64,000 nt of DNA from Tridacna crocea. Taxonomy: Eukaryota > Mollusca > Bivalvia > Cardiida > Cardiidae. This document shows, one piece after another, positions 24,851 to 34,974 of this stretch (within the stretch, counting starts at the first letter, position 1; each line of letters starts with the position of its first letter). The notes beneath the pieces were generated by a model. That model made no database searches and was not told the origin of the DNA. It saw only the letters and a list, made by a program, of their open reading frames with translations. The position numbers and the translations under genes were made by a program. Location of the stretch: contig OX031070.1 in the NCBI GenBank assembly GCA_943736015.1, forward strand, positions 25,007,673 through 25,071,672, in the 5' to 3' direction.

Positions 24851-26273
24851 AGCTTCACCTGAACACGAAATGCTCAGAGTGAGCCTGATAGTGCTGTGTC
24901 CAGCGTCAACTTTTTACCTTGTGTACACACTAGAGGCCACATTTTTCATCCGATACTCATGAAACTTGGTCAGAATGTTTGCCTTGCTGAAATCTTGAAC
25001 GAATTTGAAATTGGGTCATGTTGGGACAAAAACTAGGTCAGTAGGTCAAATCTTAGAAAAACCTGGTGTATGTTCTAGAGGCCACATTTTCAGTCTGATA
25101 CTCATGAAATTTGGTCAGAATGTGTGTTTACCTTGATAAAATATCGGAAAAATTTGAAAATGGGTCATTTTGAGTCAAAAACTAGGTCACTAGGTCAAAT
25201 CTTAGAAAAACCTTGTGTACGCTCTAGAGGCCACATTTTCAGTCGGATACTCATGAAAGTTGGTCAGAATGTTTGCCTTGATCATATCTCGGTCAAATTT
25301 GAAAATGGGTCATGTCGGGTCAAAAACTAGGTCACTAGATCAAATCTTAGAAAAACCTTGTGTACGCTCTAGAGGCCACATTTTCAGTCGGATACTCATG
25401 AAAGTTGGTCAGAATGTTTGCCTTGATCATATCTCGGTCAAATTTGAAAATGGGTCATGTCGGGTCAAAAACTAGGTCACTAGGTCAAATCTTACAAACC
25501 TTGTATACGCTCTAGAGGCCACATTTTCCGTCCAAAACTCTTGAAAATTGGTCAGAATGTTTGTCCTGATGATATCTTGGATGAGTTTGGAAATAGGTCT
25601 TGTCGAGTCAAAAACTAGGTCACCATGTCAAATGTTAGAAAAACCTTTTGTACGCTTTAGAGGCTACATGTTCAGTCCAAAACTCTTGTAAGTTGGTCAG
25701 AATGTTTGCCTTGATAATATCTTGGATGAATTTGAAAATGGCATATGTTGGGTCAAAAACTAGGTCAATAGCTTAAATATTATAAAAACCTTGTGTATGC
25801 TCTGGAGGACACATTTTAAGTCTGATACTCCTGAAACTTGTCCATAATATTTGTCTCGGTGATACCTTGAATGAGTTTGAAACTGGGCCATGTGGAGTCA
25901 AACACTAGGTTACTGGGTCTTGTGTACACTCTAGAGGCTACATTTTCTGCCTGATACTCTTTAAACTTGGTCAGAATGTTATTTTGGTGCTGTCTCAAAA
26001 GAGTTTGATAAAGGTTAATTGTCGGGTCCAAAACTTGGTCACTTGGTCAAATCTTAGAAAAACCTTTTGTACTACGCTGTAGAGGCCCCATTTTCAGTCC
26101 AATACTCATGAAACCTGGTCAGAATGTTTGTCTTATTGATATCTCAAAAGTATTTGATAATGGGTAATGTCTGATTAAAAACTAGGATACTGGGAAACTA
26201 GATTGAAAATGGTTCATGTTTAGTCAATAGACACAGGTGAGCCATTTCAGGGCCACCATGGCCCTCTTGTTTT
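24851..26273 (+). mobile_element. Pearl/Helentron-like element, family C, full length
   Basis: It starts 'agcttcacctgaacacgaa' with return half 'tgctcagagtgagc', and ends 'acaggtgagccatttcaggg' and 'ggccctcttgttt' at 26,273. It contains about 9 units of about 135 bp including 'actaggtcactaggtcaaat' and 'ctctagaggccacattttca'. Two neighbouring units near 25,160-25,480 are almost identical, which suggests recent array turnover. It is non-coding; short open frames here are repeat translations. Confidence 0.7.
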
Positions 26274-26935
26274 GTGCAAGTCTAATTAAAGAAAGAATAT
26301 AATGTAATGTAGTCATAAAATCATTCGCTTTAATCTATGACTTCCTTACCCAATACACTAATCTTATTGGATAGGTACTGAAAAGCCAAGTTGGGCTGGG
26401 TCATGCATTACCTTGTCTAACAAGACAAATTTATGATGCATAGCATCATAGAAGCCGCAATCTTTTGATGGACTATTTTAGAAATTTTAACTCAATTGAG
26501 AAATTGTGATAGACACAGTAACTCTGCCTTTTCTATTACATGTTTACGTCTTTACTTGTCTTAACTCTGTCTTAAATTACGGGCTTGTTTTGGTCTCTGG
26601 GCATGTATAAATGCTGTCATCTAGGGTTCGAATTTCATTTTTTTTATCCACTTGCAAATTTTAGTAAGTAGCTTTTATTTCCACTTGCAAAATTGAAATT
26701 AGACTCTTTTTAGGCTCGGGTTGCCTGCCAATGGCAAAGAACAAATGACAGGTACAAACTGTTCAATTCTACCTAACATGTCGACAAGAGACAAAAACCA
26801 AACAAAATGATACATTAATATTAAAACCCTCATTAAACCATGAATTCAATTCCAGTTGAATTTCTGTTCTCAAACCAAGTTAAATAAAACTTACAATGGT
26901 GAAAAATTGTCGCAAGATACGCCCATCTTACCCCA
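26274..26935. other. AT-rich non-coding stretch
   Basis: I see nothing recognisable apart from ordinary AT-rich sequence. Confidence 0.35.
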
Positions 26936-27995
26936 AGTTGTAAAGCTGGGGCATGCACCGGACAAAATTCAAGTATGAAAAACAACAAAGGGCAATAACT
27001 CAAAAATTAAGCAAGCAAGAATTGTGATTCCTGTGCACTGCACTCCCCCTCAATGAGATCTATCCACCCATGAATTTTCATAACCCTAGCTAGTATAGTT
27101 TTGGAGATATGCTCCGGACAAAAATCAAGTATGAAAAATGACAAAGGGCAATAACTCGAAAATTAAGCGAGCAAGAGTTATGATTCCTGTGCACTGCACT
27201 CCCCCTCGGTGAGATCTATCCAGCCATGAAATTTCATAACCGTAGCTAGTATAGTTCTGGAGATATTCAGCGGACAAAATTCAAGTATAAAAAACGGCAA
27301 AGGGCAATAACTCAAAAATTAAGCGAGCAAGAGTTATGATTATTGTGCACTGCACTCTCCCTCGATGAGATCTATCCACCCATAAAATTTCATAACCCTA
27401 GCTAGTATAGTTTTGGAGATATGCTCCGGACAAAATTCAAGTATGAAAAACAACAAAGGGCAATAACTCAAAAATTAAGCAAGCAAGAGTTATGATTCCT
27501 AGGCACTGCACTCCCCCTCAATGAGATCTATCCACCCATGAAATTTCATAACCCTAGGTAGTATAGTTTTGGAGATACGCTCCGGACAAAATTCAAGTAT
27601 GAAAAACAACAAAGGGCAATAACTCAAAAATTAAGCGAGCAAGAGTTATGATTCCTGTGCACTGCACTCCCCCTCAATGAGATCTATCCACCCATGAAAT
27701 TTCATAACCCTAGGTAGTATAGTTTTGGAGATATGCTCCGGACAAAATTCAAGTATGAAAAACAACAAAAGGGCAATAACTCAAAAGTTAAGCAAGCAAG
27801 AGTTATGATTCCTGTGCACTGCACTCCCCCTCGATAAGATCTATCCACCCATGAAATTTCATAACCCTAGCTTGTATAGTTTTGGAGATATGCTCCGGAC
27901 AAAGAACTGGACGCCGCTCGCCCACCCGCCCGGACGCCCGCCCGGACGCCCGGCACGGGTGATCCCATAATACGTCCCGTCTTCGACGGGCGTAT
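26936..27995 (+). repeat. Family D tandem array, about 155-160-bp units, with GC-rich hairpin end
   Basis: About 6 units contain 'aagggcaataactcaaaaat', 'tgtgcactgcactccccctc' and 'tagttttggagatatgctcc'. Identity between neighbours is high. The array ends in a GC-rich run of CGGACGCCCGCC type (27,910-27,955) followed by a hairpin 'cccgtcttcgacggg' at about 27,976-27,990. The layout (array plus terminal hairpin) resembles the other elements, but the end motif differs. It is probably one end of another non-autonomous element. Confidence 0.6.
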
Positions 27996-28157
27996 AATGA
28001 ATCGCGAACATAACACATCCGAATATCTGCGCGTCTGGTAACTGTTTAGCGAGTCCCCCATGTCTGACTTGCTTCTCGATTTTTGCGCATGATAATTATC
28101 TTTTAACCCTTTACTCCATAAATACTCCTTTCCACGGATTGCTGGTAGGAGCCTTTG

Positions 28158-28214
28158 GAAAACATTGTGGCAAAAGGTGAAATTGCTCGTGACGAGCAAT
28201 TTCACCTTTCGCCA
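28158..28214. repeat. Perfect-arm hairpin of the hp MITE family, variant
   Basis: The arms 'attgtggcaaaaggtgaaat' and 'atttcacctttcgccacaat' differ at one position and meet around 'tcgtgacga'. The sequence to its right (28,215-28,570) is repeated at 47,640-48,012. Confidence 0.65.
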
Positions 28215-29761
28215 CAATGTTTTCTTACTATCAAAAGGTGTCCTATACACAGAAAAAACAGCTTCATCCTGGCTGTTATTAGGGTCAGTTAGAGATGCCA
28301 TAGAAATGCCTTACGGGGGAAAGGGTTAATGAAAGACTGACAAATGGTTTTGTTTTATAATCAGTGATTAAATTGTTTTCCGGTATAAAATACACAAAAC
28401 CTCAGTATCGGCTGTGAGTGCAGATGAACAAACTTGGATCACAAAACTCCGATAACAAACGAAAATCTTGCGGCTTCAATGGCAACTAAAATTATCCGTA
28501 GAAGGATAGTCTCACTGCAACATATCTAGAACGAAAAGAATTAGGTCATTTCTATTCCCAGATTAAATTTAGTACATTTCCATAGGCGTATTTTCCATTA
28601 TACACACTATGCACATGCGTAATGTAAAAAATGAGAATAGGTCGAAGGTTGCCTCTTTCTGCGTAATTTTCAGTTTGGCCGTTTTCTAAAACAGCCAAGA
28701 TTAGAAATATCTTGATTATACGGCCCCGATTCCATTAAAACCTGTCTTTGAAAACCAAATTTCTACCTCAGAAGAGGCTCGAAATCGTTCTACAGCCATC
28801 TTGAATGTCGAGAAATTTTGTTGGGGGAGGCCTCCAACCCCACCTCCCCGCACAACGAGAGAGGGAGACCCGCTCTCGTGTTTTCTTCCTACTCACGCCT
28901 ACGGCGCTCAAGGAAGCAGGCGTTCATGCATGCCTTCGGTGTGCGAGTAATTTACTTTTTCTTGGTTACGTCTCTGATTTTGAGTAACTGTTCTTCACTT
29001 ATTTGCTCTCACACTTTTAGCTCACCTGAGCACAATGTGCTCATCCGGTGTCCATCGTGCATCATCCGTCGTCTGTCGTGCGTCGTCAACAATTCTTCAG
29101 ACATAACTTCTCCTAAACCGCGGGGCCAATTTGGGCCAAACTTTGCTGGAATGTTGCTTGGGAGGTCCTCTTTAAAAAGTTTCACAGAGTTTGATTCCGT
29201 CAAAAACTGTGGTTGCCATGGCAACCAAATGGAATTTCGTAAGAAATTCTTTAAAATTATTTTTCTCTGAATCCGCTGGCCAGATTTTAAAATTATTTCG
29301 CACAGATGTTCCTTGGGTGACCCTTTTCAAAAGCTGTTCGCGATATTTGATCAGTCTAGAAACATGGCTCTGGTGAATGGGGGCTACTTGAACTATATAG
29401 AAACAAAGAAATTCTTAAACATTCTCTGAAACAGCTGGTCAGACTTTGAAATAATTTTACAAGGATGTTCTTTGGGTGACCTTTTTCAAAATTTGTTCGC
29501 CAAATTTTGATCCGTCAAGAAACATGGCTCTGGTGAATGTGGGCTACTTGCACAATTGGGAAAAAAAGAAATTCGCAAAAATTCTTCTTCTCTGGAATGG
29601 CTGGTCTGATTTTGAAAAAAATTTACAGAGATAATCCTTGGGTTGCCCTTTTTAGCTCACTTATGTTCAAGGGGAGCTTGAGGATCACCCTGTGTCTGCC
29701 TTCCGTCGTGCGTCGTCAACAATTCCTTAAACATCAACTCCTCCTAAACCGCTGGGTCAAT
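28206..29761 (+). repeat. Left part of duplicated segment 1 (interrupted by the Polinton)
   Basis: 28,206-28,570 matches 47,632-48,012 in the same orientation ('aaaaggtgtcctatacaca', 'acaaaacctcagtatcggct'). From 28,976 onward it matches 48,018 onward. Segment 1 has about 400 bp extra at about 28,573-28,975, including a GC-rich patch. Together with 46,609-47,628 this makes one copy of a roughly 2.6-kb unit, of which 47,629-50,218 is the second. Confidence 0.65.
29019..29761 (+). mobile_element. Family B pearl-like element, left portion (split by the Polinton)
   Basis: It starts 'agctcacctgagcacaatgt', with family B units following. A second, internal start 'agctcacttatgttcaaggg' is at 29,654, so one element sits head to tail inside another. 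The element is broken after 29,761 and resumes at 46,609. Confidence 0.65.
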
Positions 29762-29983
29762 AGTAGTAAGGGAATGCGCTTTAATCGCCTTATTTCGGAC
29801 TAAGGACTAAAATGCAAATTATCGATCTGCCATCAATCAATAGATGATTAAGTCATTAACGGCAGCTGCGCGGTTCCAGCGAAACAATGGGGACAGCTGA
29901 CATCTGCCGGTTGTTATTTGCATGCAGGTGACGTCTGCAACAGACAGACAGGTGGTAGCGCAAAAAAAAAAGTGATCGATTAA
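29762..29983 (+). repeat. Polinton left terminal inverted repeat
   Basis: The outermost 184 bp (to 29,945) pair with 46,608-46,425 with about three mismatches. A further stretch ending 'gtgatcgattaa' pairs with 46,351 onward after a gap. It contains 'atgcaggtgacgtctgcaac' once, where the right end has a second diverged copy. It is likely to carry the replication origin for protein-primed synthesis and the integrase binding site, by analogy with the family. Confidence 0.9.
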
Positions 29984-30167
29984 AGTTTGCGGGGTTGATT
30001 TTATTGACCTTAAACTCATTTACATGTATTAGTACCTTGCATTTTTTCTTTTAACATGACATCGCATCTGCAGATGTTTGCGCCAAAATAGTGAATATTC
30101 AGAGAGAAGTGTATAGTAAAGAGACTTTAACCCGAGTGGGCCAATGAAATTGTACGAAACATGAGCG

Positions 30168-30220
30168 CAGTAAACTAGGCTTTTTCGAGGACGTTTTAGT
30201 TTCAGTTTGAGTTTGTGTGA
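30168..30220 (+). promoter_or_regulatory. Candidate promoter of the left (plus-strand) gene block
   Basis: The motif 'tttcagtttgagtttgtgtg' (30,200-30,219) occurs in near-identical form on the minus strand at 44,850-44,831. In both places an AT-rich TATA-like box lies about 30 bp upstream, here 'taaactagg' and on the right a clear TATAAAAA. TCAGTT is a plausible initiator. The first start codon follows at 30,263, which would give a leader of about 60 nt. Confidence 0.45.
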
Positions 30221-30262
30221 AGCACATATTATATCGGATTTTAAAGAAATATTTTCTCCACA

Positions 30263-30604
30263 ATGACACAACGACAGGTCGACATGTTAAATGCGAGCAG
30301 TTTTAAAGAAGTATTGAATCAACAAACTCAAGTAGTTTTGGATATAGATAAAAACTTTTCCGTCATCGTCAAGCATTACAGGCGCGAAGTATATGTGTTG
30401 ATACGAAGTGGTAGTAAATATTTGAAACTTCCTTTAGATATATTTGAAGCTATTTGCAATTTTCAAGTCAGTGTGGCTTATTGTAAAGGTCTTTTTGAAA
30501 GGCCGACGGAAGGACTCTGTTCTTTTTGCGGGTTACAGTTTGTGTCTGAATTAGAATGCCTCGATCACGAAGAGAGTTGTCCGCACAGAGACCCATCGTT
30601 TTAA
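30263..30604 (+). CDS. Small Polinton accessory protein with C-terminal zinc-knuckle-like motif
   Basis: The product is 113 aa. Residues 86-108 carry C86-x2-C89-x12-H102-x3-C106 with H108 next to it, a likely single zinc-binding finger. Residues 30-75 are predicted by eye to be two or three beta strands followed by a helix ('SKYLKLPLDIFEAIC'), a pattern weakly like the PC4/p15 single-strand DNA-binding coactivator fold. I do not recognise the family firmly. It is the first gene of the plus-strand trio, 42 nt after the candidate promoter motif. If the PC4 resemblance is real, the protein may bind single-stranded element DNA or act in transcription; this is inference. The stop is at 30,604. Confidence 0.6.
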   Translation: MTQRQVDMLNASSFKEVLNQQTQVVLDIDKNFSVIVKHYRREVYVLIRSGSKYLKLPLDIFEAICNFQVSVAYCKGLFERPTEGLCSFCGLQFVSELECLDHEESCPHRDPSF

Positions 30605-30694
30605 ACAAAACACAGTGACCCTGTGAATAAATGAGGAGCTGGACTTAGTACCACGTTATTCTTTCATCGAATGTCGCAGTGAACACATTGGAAA

Positions 30695-31213
30695 TTGAAA
30701 ATGCAGAGTGTACCAACGGTCGAAAAACTAAACGATCAGAGCGATGGGACGACGATGAGCATGATTTGTGAATCAGCGACGTCGGATGTTTTAAGCCTCG
30801 CGGAAGAGTTGGCTTCAACGGACAAAAAACTTAGATGTCATCTCACTATCATTAAGTGGGTCGGAGTAGTCATAATGGCGTCGGCTTGCGCCGTTCCCGG
30901 TTTTGTGATACTCTCACATCATGCCTGCGCCGTACCCGTTCTTGACAAGGGGATGAGGCCAAACACCACGGAATGTCTGTATACCAAGCAGTTTTATTTG
31001 CAAGAAAGCCTCTACGCGACAGTGTGTAATCAACAGGGATACGTATTTGTGGATATAAGGCAGTTTGACAACAGAACAGACACCACTCTCGGTGTGGACT
31101 TCAGCCTGTTACAGTGGCTCACTTTAAAACAACTTTTACCAAGAATTGATACAGCCATAGACGAGGCTCGTACGTACTGGAAAGATCTAAAACTATATAA
31201 AAGATCTTTTTAA
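30695..31213 (+). CDS. Putative membrane-anchored protein with C-terminal PC4-like domain
   Basis: The product is 172 aa. Residues 51-74 form a hydrophobic segment ('VGVVIMASACAVPGFVIL') suited to one membrane span. Residues 108-160 resemble the PC4/p15 domain: a strand-rich part with 'GYVFVDIRQF', then a variable turn, then 'LLQWLTLKQLLPRIDTAI', which fits the helix of that fold. PC4 proteins bind single-stranded DNA and act in transcription or repair. A membrane span next to such a domain would be unusual, so either the hydrophobic segment is buried, or the resemblance is coincidental. Two possible N-glycosylation sites (N90, N126) lie after the segment. The next gene begins 1 nt after its stop. 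Confidence 0.6.
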   Translation: MKMQSVPTVEKLNDQSDGTTMSMICESATSDVLSLAEELASTDKKLRCHLTIIKWVGVVIMASACAVPGFVILSHHACAVPVLDKGMRPNTTECLYTKQFYLQESLYATVCNQQGYVFVDIRQFDNRTDTTLGVDFSLLQWLTLKQLLPRIDTAIDEARTYWKDLKLYKRSF

Positions 31214-31214
31214 G

Positions 31215-31598
31215 ATGACGGTGACATTGTTGGACTCTTACTTCGACTTTTTCTACGCGAAAGCGATCATGGACAACCTGAACGACGTCATTGAAAAGAA
31301 ATGTTACGGATGTGTCAGAAACAAACTTTCACAAACGGATCATACGTGTTTGAATTTGACGAAAAAAGAGTGGTTGCATCGCTGCTTCGAAGATATATTG
31401 CTCGAAGTGAATGAAAACGAGATACTACAGAGATGGGAAGAATCTGTGTCTGTGTGTGAAGAGAAGGAACTAGTGGCCATGTACAGACTAAAACTTTATT
31501 GTCGTGATTGGCGGGAAACAGATATGAAAACCAGTGCATGGAAATCTAAAATGATGAGAATGACTTCGCAGTTGATGAATTTAGAAAAACGGTTTTAG
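31215..31598 (+). CDS. Small Cys/His-rich conserved Polinton protein
   Basis: The product is 127 aa. Residues 30-45 contain C30-x2-C33-x9-H43-x-C45, a compact zinc-binding motif ('KKCYGC' ... 'DHTC'), followed by a charged helical region. Similar 'CYGC..SQ..H.CL' proteins are, as I recall, frequent next to Polinton genes in invertebrates, but no function is known to me. The ATG at 31,215 lies 1 nt after the previous stop (TAA-G-ATG) and in a different frame. There is a shadow open frame on the other strand (31,539-31,315) that I discount. AATAAA at 31,760-31,765 could end the transcript of this trio. Confidence 0.65.
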   Translation: MTVTLLDSYFDFFYAKAIMDNLNDVIEKKCYGCVRNKLSQTDHTCLNLTKKEWLHRCFEDILLEVNENEILQRWEESVSVCEEKELVAMYRLKLYCRDWRETDMKTSAWKSKMMRMTSQLMNLEKRF

Positions 31599-31599
31599 C

Positions 31600-32990
31600 G
31601 CACAAGTATCGCCTAAAAATGGATTTTTACGCCTCATGTTAGTGAAAGGATAACACACATGGATTCTTGTGATTACCGAAAATGGTGCGTGCATCTTGGA
31701 CGTCTAGACAATTTACACAATAATTCTTTTATGTTGTCGACGAATGTTTGTAGTGCTAAAATAAATTGAATACCTGTATTAAATCATTGTTGTTTTATCT
31801 ATTGTATAATAGATAGTGGAGAAAAAGTTCATGGTTGATTGAAGTTTAACGTTGTGTTCAACATTTTTTTCTTCCGGTTATATCGTCACCAGTATTTCGA
31901 GTTACATTGTTGTGGTAGGTGCACCTACTTGTGTGCTTCCGTGACAAATTGACTTCAAGCCATCCATAGCTTATTTTATCGACTAACAAACTACTAATGG
32001 GAGGGGGGGGTACAGGGATGAGGCGTGTAAACTATGGCTCGTATGGGCTCATGGATTCGAATCCCAGCAACAGTCACTAGCCTTGTGGGTGACGCCCTTG
32101 ACAATTCAGTATCTACCACTGACAGAATTCAGAAAGAACACGAGTAAGCGAACTTCGCCGTGATATTCTGGAATATTGTTGAAAGCGTTGCACAAAATCG
32201 TATTGAAACTGTGAATCCAGGGTTGAAAGGGGTTCGATCCCCAGAGCTTGATATGTGGTCAGGAATCCTCGGTGTCTAAATGCATGGGTGGAAAATCAGC
32301 CTGTAAGCTCGCGGTATGCAGCTGCTTGCTTCCAGATTGTAGATACGCTGTCTTCTATTACTGCCAACAGTATACAGATGACATTTTTTTTTAACTGGGT
32401 TGTACAAAGCTAAAGATCATTAAGAATATACGAGAAAACGAACTTTATGTAATTAAGAAAACGTTGAGAAAAAAAGAAGGTTTGTAATGAACAATTTCTC
32501 TTTTGACCGCAACGATTTCTCAATTACTCTGTAGAGAGGACGTGAAAACATGGGATTGTTTAAGAAAAGCAAACGGACTATTATGAGTATAAACAGACGA
32601 CTAAATTTTACATTAGTCTTAACTGAAATAAAGTTGCAGATGAATAAGTATGTACGAGAAATTAACTCTTATGTAAAGTAGAAAACGGTCAGAGAAAAGA
32701 AGATTTTGTAAGAAACAATTTCCCTTTTGACTGCAGCGTTTTCTTCAATATTCTATCCCAGGTCCGTAAAATAAAAAAAGTATTGCCTTGGAATGGTGTA
32801 ACTACAATCGAGGTTCGGCTATTGGGCAAGATATGACTGAAAATTGGTTGAAACCCGCTATAAATCCAAATAACATAATACTTAAAACGATATTCTACTC
32901 TACATTTTTTTTATTTTTCAACATTTTTTTCACAAATATACATGTACATACATTCTTAGAAGAGCATAAACCCACATAGAAAATACATGA
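31600..32990. other. Convergent spacer of the Polinton with poly(A) signals
   Basis: The two gene blocks meet here. AATAAA for plus-strand transcripts is at 31,760-31,765, and its reverse complement TTTATT at 32,910-32,915 suits the minus-strand block. A SINE-like copy lies at about 31,995-32,300. Two similar stretches, about 32,455-32,520 and 32,690-32,755 ('gtttgtaatgaacaatttc' and 'ttttgtaagaaacaatttcc'), look like a decayed direct repeat. I find no gene. Confidence 0.5.
31995..32300 (+). mobile_element. SINE-like insertion inside the Polinton spacer
   Basis: 'ggattcgaatccc' at about 32,052 is a perfect tRNA B-box-like sequence and 'ggttcgatccccag' follows about 175 bp later. Between them 'cgtgatattctggaatattg' resembles a tail common in mollusc SINEs. 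The ends are not defined, so the exact extent is uncertain. It is not a functional tRNA gene because no matching acceptor stem or A box is seen. Confidence 0.4.
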
Positions 32991-32994
32991 CTAT

Positions 32995-33507
32995 TTACAC
33001 AAAAGAACAACACGTTTGATTTAAATATGTGTCCGTCTGTACACATTGCGAATAAGCGTTGAATATCACATCGCACACAATTGCATCATTGTCCTTTAAA
33101 TTTGAAGTATTAAAATAATTGATAAAGTCTCCCATGGTTCGTCCTAAAAGCCTGTTTCGAAGATACAAAACACAGTAGAATCCACACACTTTGGAGGTAT
33201 TACTTTGAATTTGATGTTTGTTTGTTCGAACACAGTCCCCGCGATTGTTCAACCATAACTTGAAAAATACACTGTTTCGTTCTGGAGATCTGCCGTAACT
33301 GTCTAAGAATTCTAAATCTCCTCGTTCATTTTGGAAAAATGCGCACCAGTGTTGTCCTTGCTTAGAATGAATGTCCGTATTAGCGATAAATCCGTAGCGA
33401 TAATTCCGTGTTCCTTTGGGTAGTTGATCGGCGGCGTAAACGCCAATGATACTGTTTCGCAAGAGAGCATCACATTCTATCATGCACTGCAACTGAGAAG
33501 TATTCAT
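32995..33507 (-). CDS. Adenain-like cysteine protease (maturation protease)
   Basis: The product is 170 aa. Catalytic positions of the adenovirus-protease/Ulp1-like clan are present in order: H53 in 'GQHWCAFF', D69 in 'LEFLDSYG', Q101, and C108 in 'VCGFYC'. The spacing of seven residues between Gln and Cys is that of the family. In polintoviruses this enzyme is thought to cleave capsid precursors during virion maturation. The start at 33,507 gives the usual short N-terminal helix before 'GVYAADQLP'. Its ATG overlaps the predicted stop of the spliced major capsid protein as ATGA. It is the last gene of the minus-strand block. Confidence 0.9.
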   Translation of the reverse strand: MNTSQLQCMIECDALLRNSIIGVYAADQLPKGTRNYRYGFIANTDIHSKQGQHWCAFFQNERGDLEFLDSYGRSPERNSVFFKLWLNNRGDCVRTNKHQIQSNTSKVCGFYCVLYLRNRLLGRTMGDFINYFNTSNLKDNDAIVCDVIFNAYSQCVQTDTYLNQTCCSFV

Positions 33508-34973
33508 GACTGGAGAATAACGTCACGATCTCTGGTGATATCTATTTGCGCTGGACCCTCGCTCCAAACGATGCAGCTGATTGGCTCTGCGAAAAAAAAA
33601 AGTAATAAGTAAATTTATAGAAACAAAGAGAGAAGAATGTTTCGTTAAGTAAAATAAAACAATTTCTAGGAATAAAACAAATAGAAGGGAGGGAAAAAAA
33701 TTGTTTGAAGTACATAATATCACAAATTAAATAGTGGCTTACCCCCTAAGCCAGTCTTGAACTGCACCTCCAGTCTTACATTGGCAGTCTTGAGCAAGGT
33801 CAAGAACTCTCCATGGTGCGCGAAATCGGGTTCCAACTGGAATGCAAAGAGCGTGGAACCGCTTTTAAAATGTTTTTTATCCAAGGCATTCCCTTCGTCG
33901 TGTCTCCACTTTCCGGCGCTTTGAAGACAGTTAACAAAGCCGCGCACCACCGTCCCTCCGTCGCCGAAATCTAGCTTGAGTGGCTGTCCACCCACAGGTA
34001 AACCGTCCGAATACAGGCCAAGATGTTGAATGCCACAATTCTCAAAATTGTATGGATTCGTAGTGTAGTCTCCGTTCAAGGCTTTGCTTTTGACGAATCC
34101 AATGACTACCTTATTGGGTCTTTTGCCTTGGAATAAATTTTCCCAGTTGAAAGAAGTGCTGCCTGTGGCGATACTCTGTGAACGACATTCCACCTTTTTG
34201 TAAGGATAAAGAGCGTTTCCTTTTTCCAGCATTTTGGAATGTCCAAACAGCACACCCGGTGTCACTCTTATCTTTCTGGCTAAAATGTAGATGTCCTCGA
34301 TTTCGATTTTAAAGTTTACTGACGCATCTGCGGCTAGAAGAGCGAAGGTATCGGGACTTCTGTATAGTTTCACTTTGACATCCACCTGATTTAAGAGATA
34401 TCGTTCCAGCGAAAACAAGTCGTGAAAGATGGGGCCCTGCAAATCCAAGCTTTTGGAAGTAGCGATCCATTTAGCTCTTTCGAATAACCCGTTGTTAGTA
34501 CCGCTAGGGTCAGTGACCCCCGGAGAATCCGCATCATCCATAAGCCATCCTTGACTCTTTATTTGACTCGATAATGCATCCTGTCCATAATCGAGCAAAG
34601 TAGGGATGTAAGCCCTGTATGGGCTGTAGTTGCACGTGATACTGGCTTTGTTCTGTAAAGACACTTCTGTAGACGAAAACAGACTTTGTAAAAACAAGTT
34701 CGCTGGACCAACTTTTTCCGCTGTAAGATCTGTTCCATCCGCTTTTTCCACTTTTAGTTTCACATACAATTGAGAGTTCTTCAAATCCAGATAGTCTATC
34801 GAGTTTTGTCCACTGATTCTGAATTCAAAAGGTCCCTCCGAGGACGACTGTGACATTGGTCGAATTTCGTCGTAGTAGGCATCACTGACGCTCGTCTGAG
34901 TCGGTGGCAACTCGAATAAATTTAGTTCCGACACGATGCCTTCCTTAAAATCATCTTCATTAAACATAGACAT
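33504..34973 (-). CDS. Double-jelly-roll major capsid protein (PY), predicted with one intron
   Basis: The hexon-like capsid protein. Its N-terminal signature is a Glu/Asp-rich start, 'PPTQTSV', then '[16 protein letters not shown]' in the first jelly roll. I choose ATG at 34,973 rather than the in-frame one at 35,096, because the upstream part overlaps another gene and lacks family resemblance. Without splicing the frame ends at 33,720 (417 aa). A donor GTAAGC after 33,743 and an acceptor 'tttttttttcgcag' ending at 33,587 define a 156-nt intron. Exon 2 (33,586-33,504) keeps the frame and adds a 27-residue tail with a Trp, then Ile-Asp and Arg-Asp-Arg-Asp, more typical of this family's C-terminus. 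The predicted length is 437 aa. Its stop overlaps the protease start as ATGA. Confidence 0.85.
33587..33742 (-). other. Predicted 156-nt intron in the capsid gene
   Basis: The donor G|GTAAGC (33,742 downward) and an acceptor with a long pyrimidine tract ending CAG at 33,587 interrupt the capsid C-terminus. The phase is 1. If unspliced, translation stops at 33,720. The open frame covering 33,523-33,723 is mainly intron read in another frame and is not taken as a gene. Confidence 0.65.
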
Positions 34974-34974
34974 T

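Noticed and set aside
32040..32080. tRNA gene
   Set aside because: A perfect B box is present, but there is no A box or acceptor stem at the right distance; it fits a SINE-like insertion better.
33523..33723. Hydrophobic 66-codon minus-strand frame between the capsid and protease genes
   Set aside because: Most of it is the predicted intron, read in the wrong frame; the hydrophobicity comes from the pyrimidine-rich tract.
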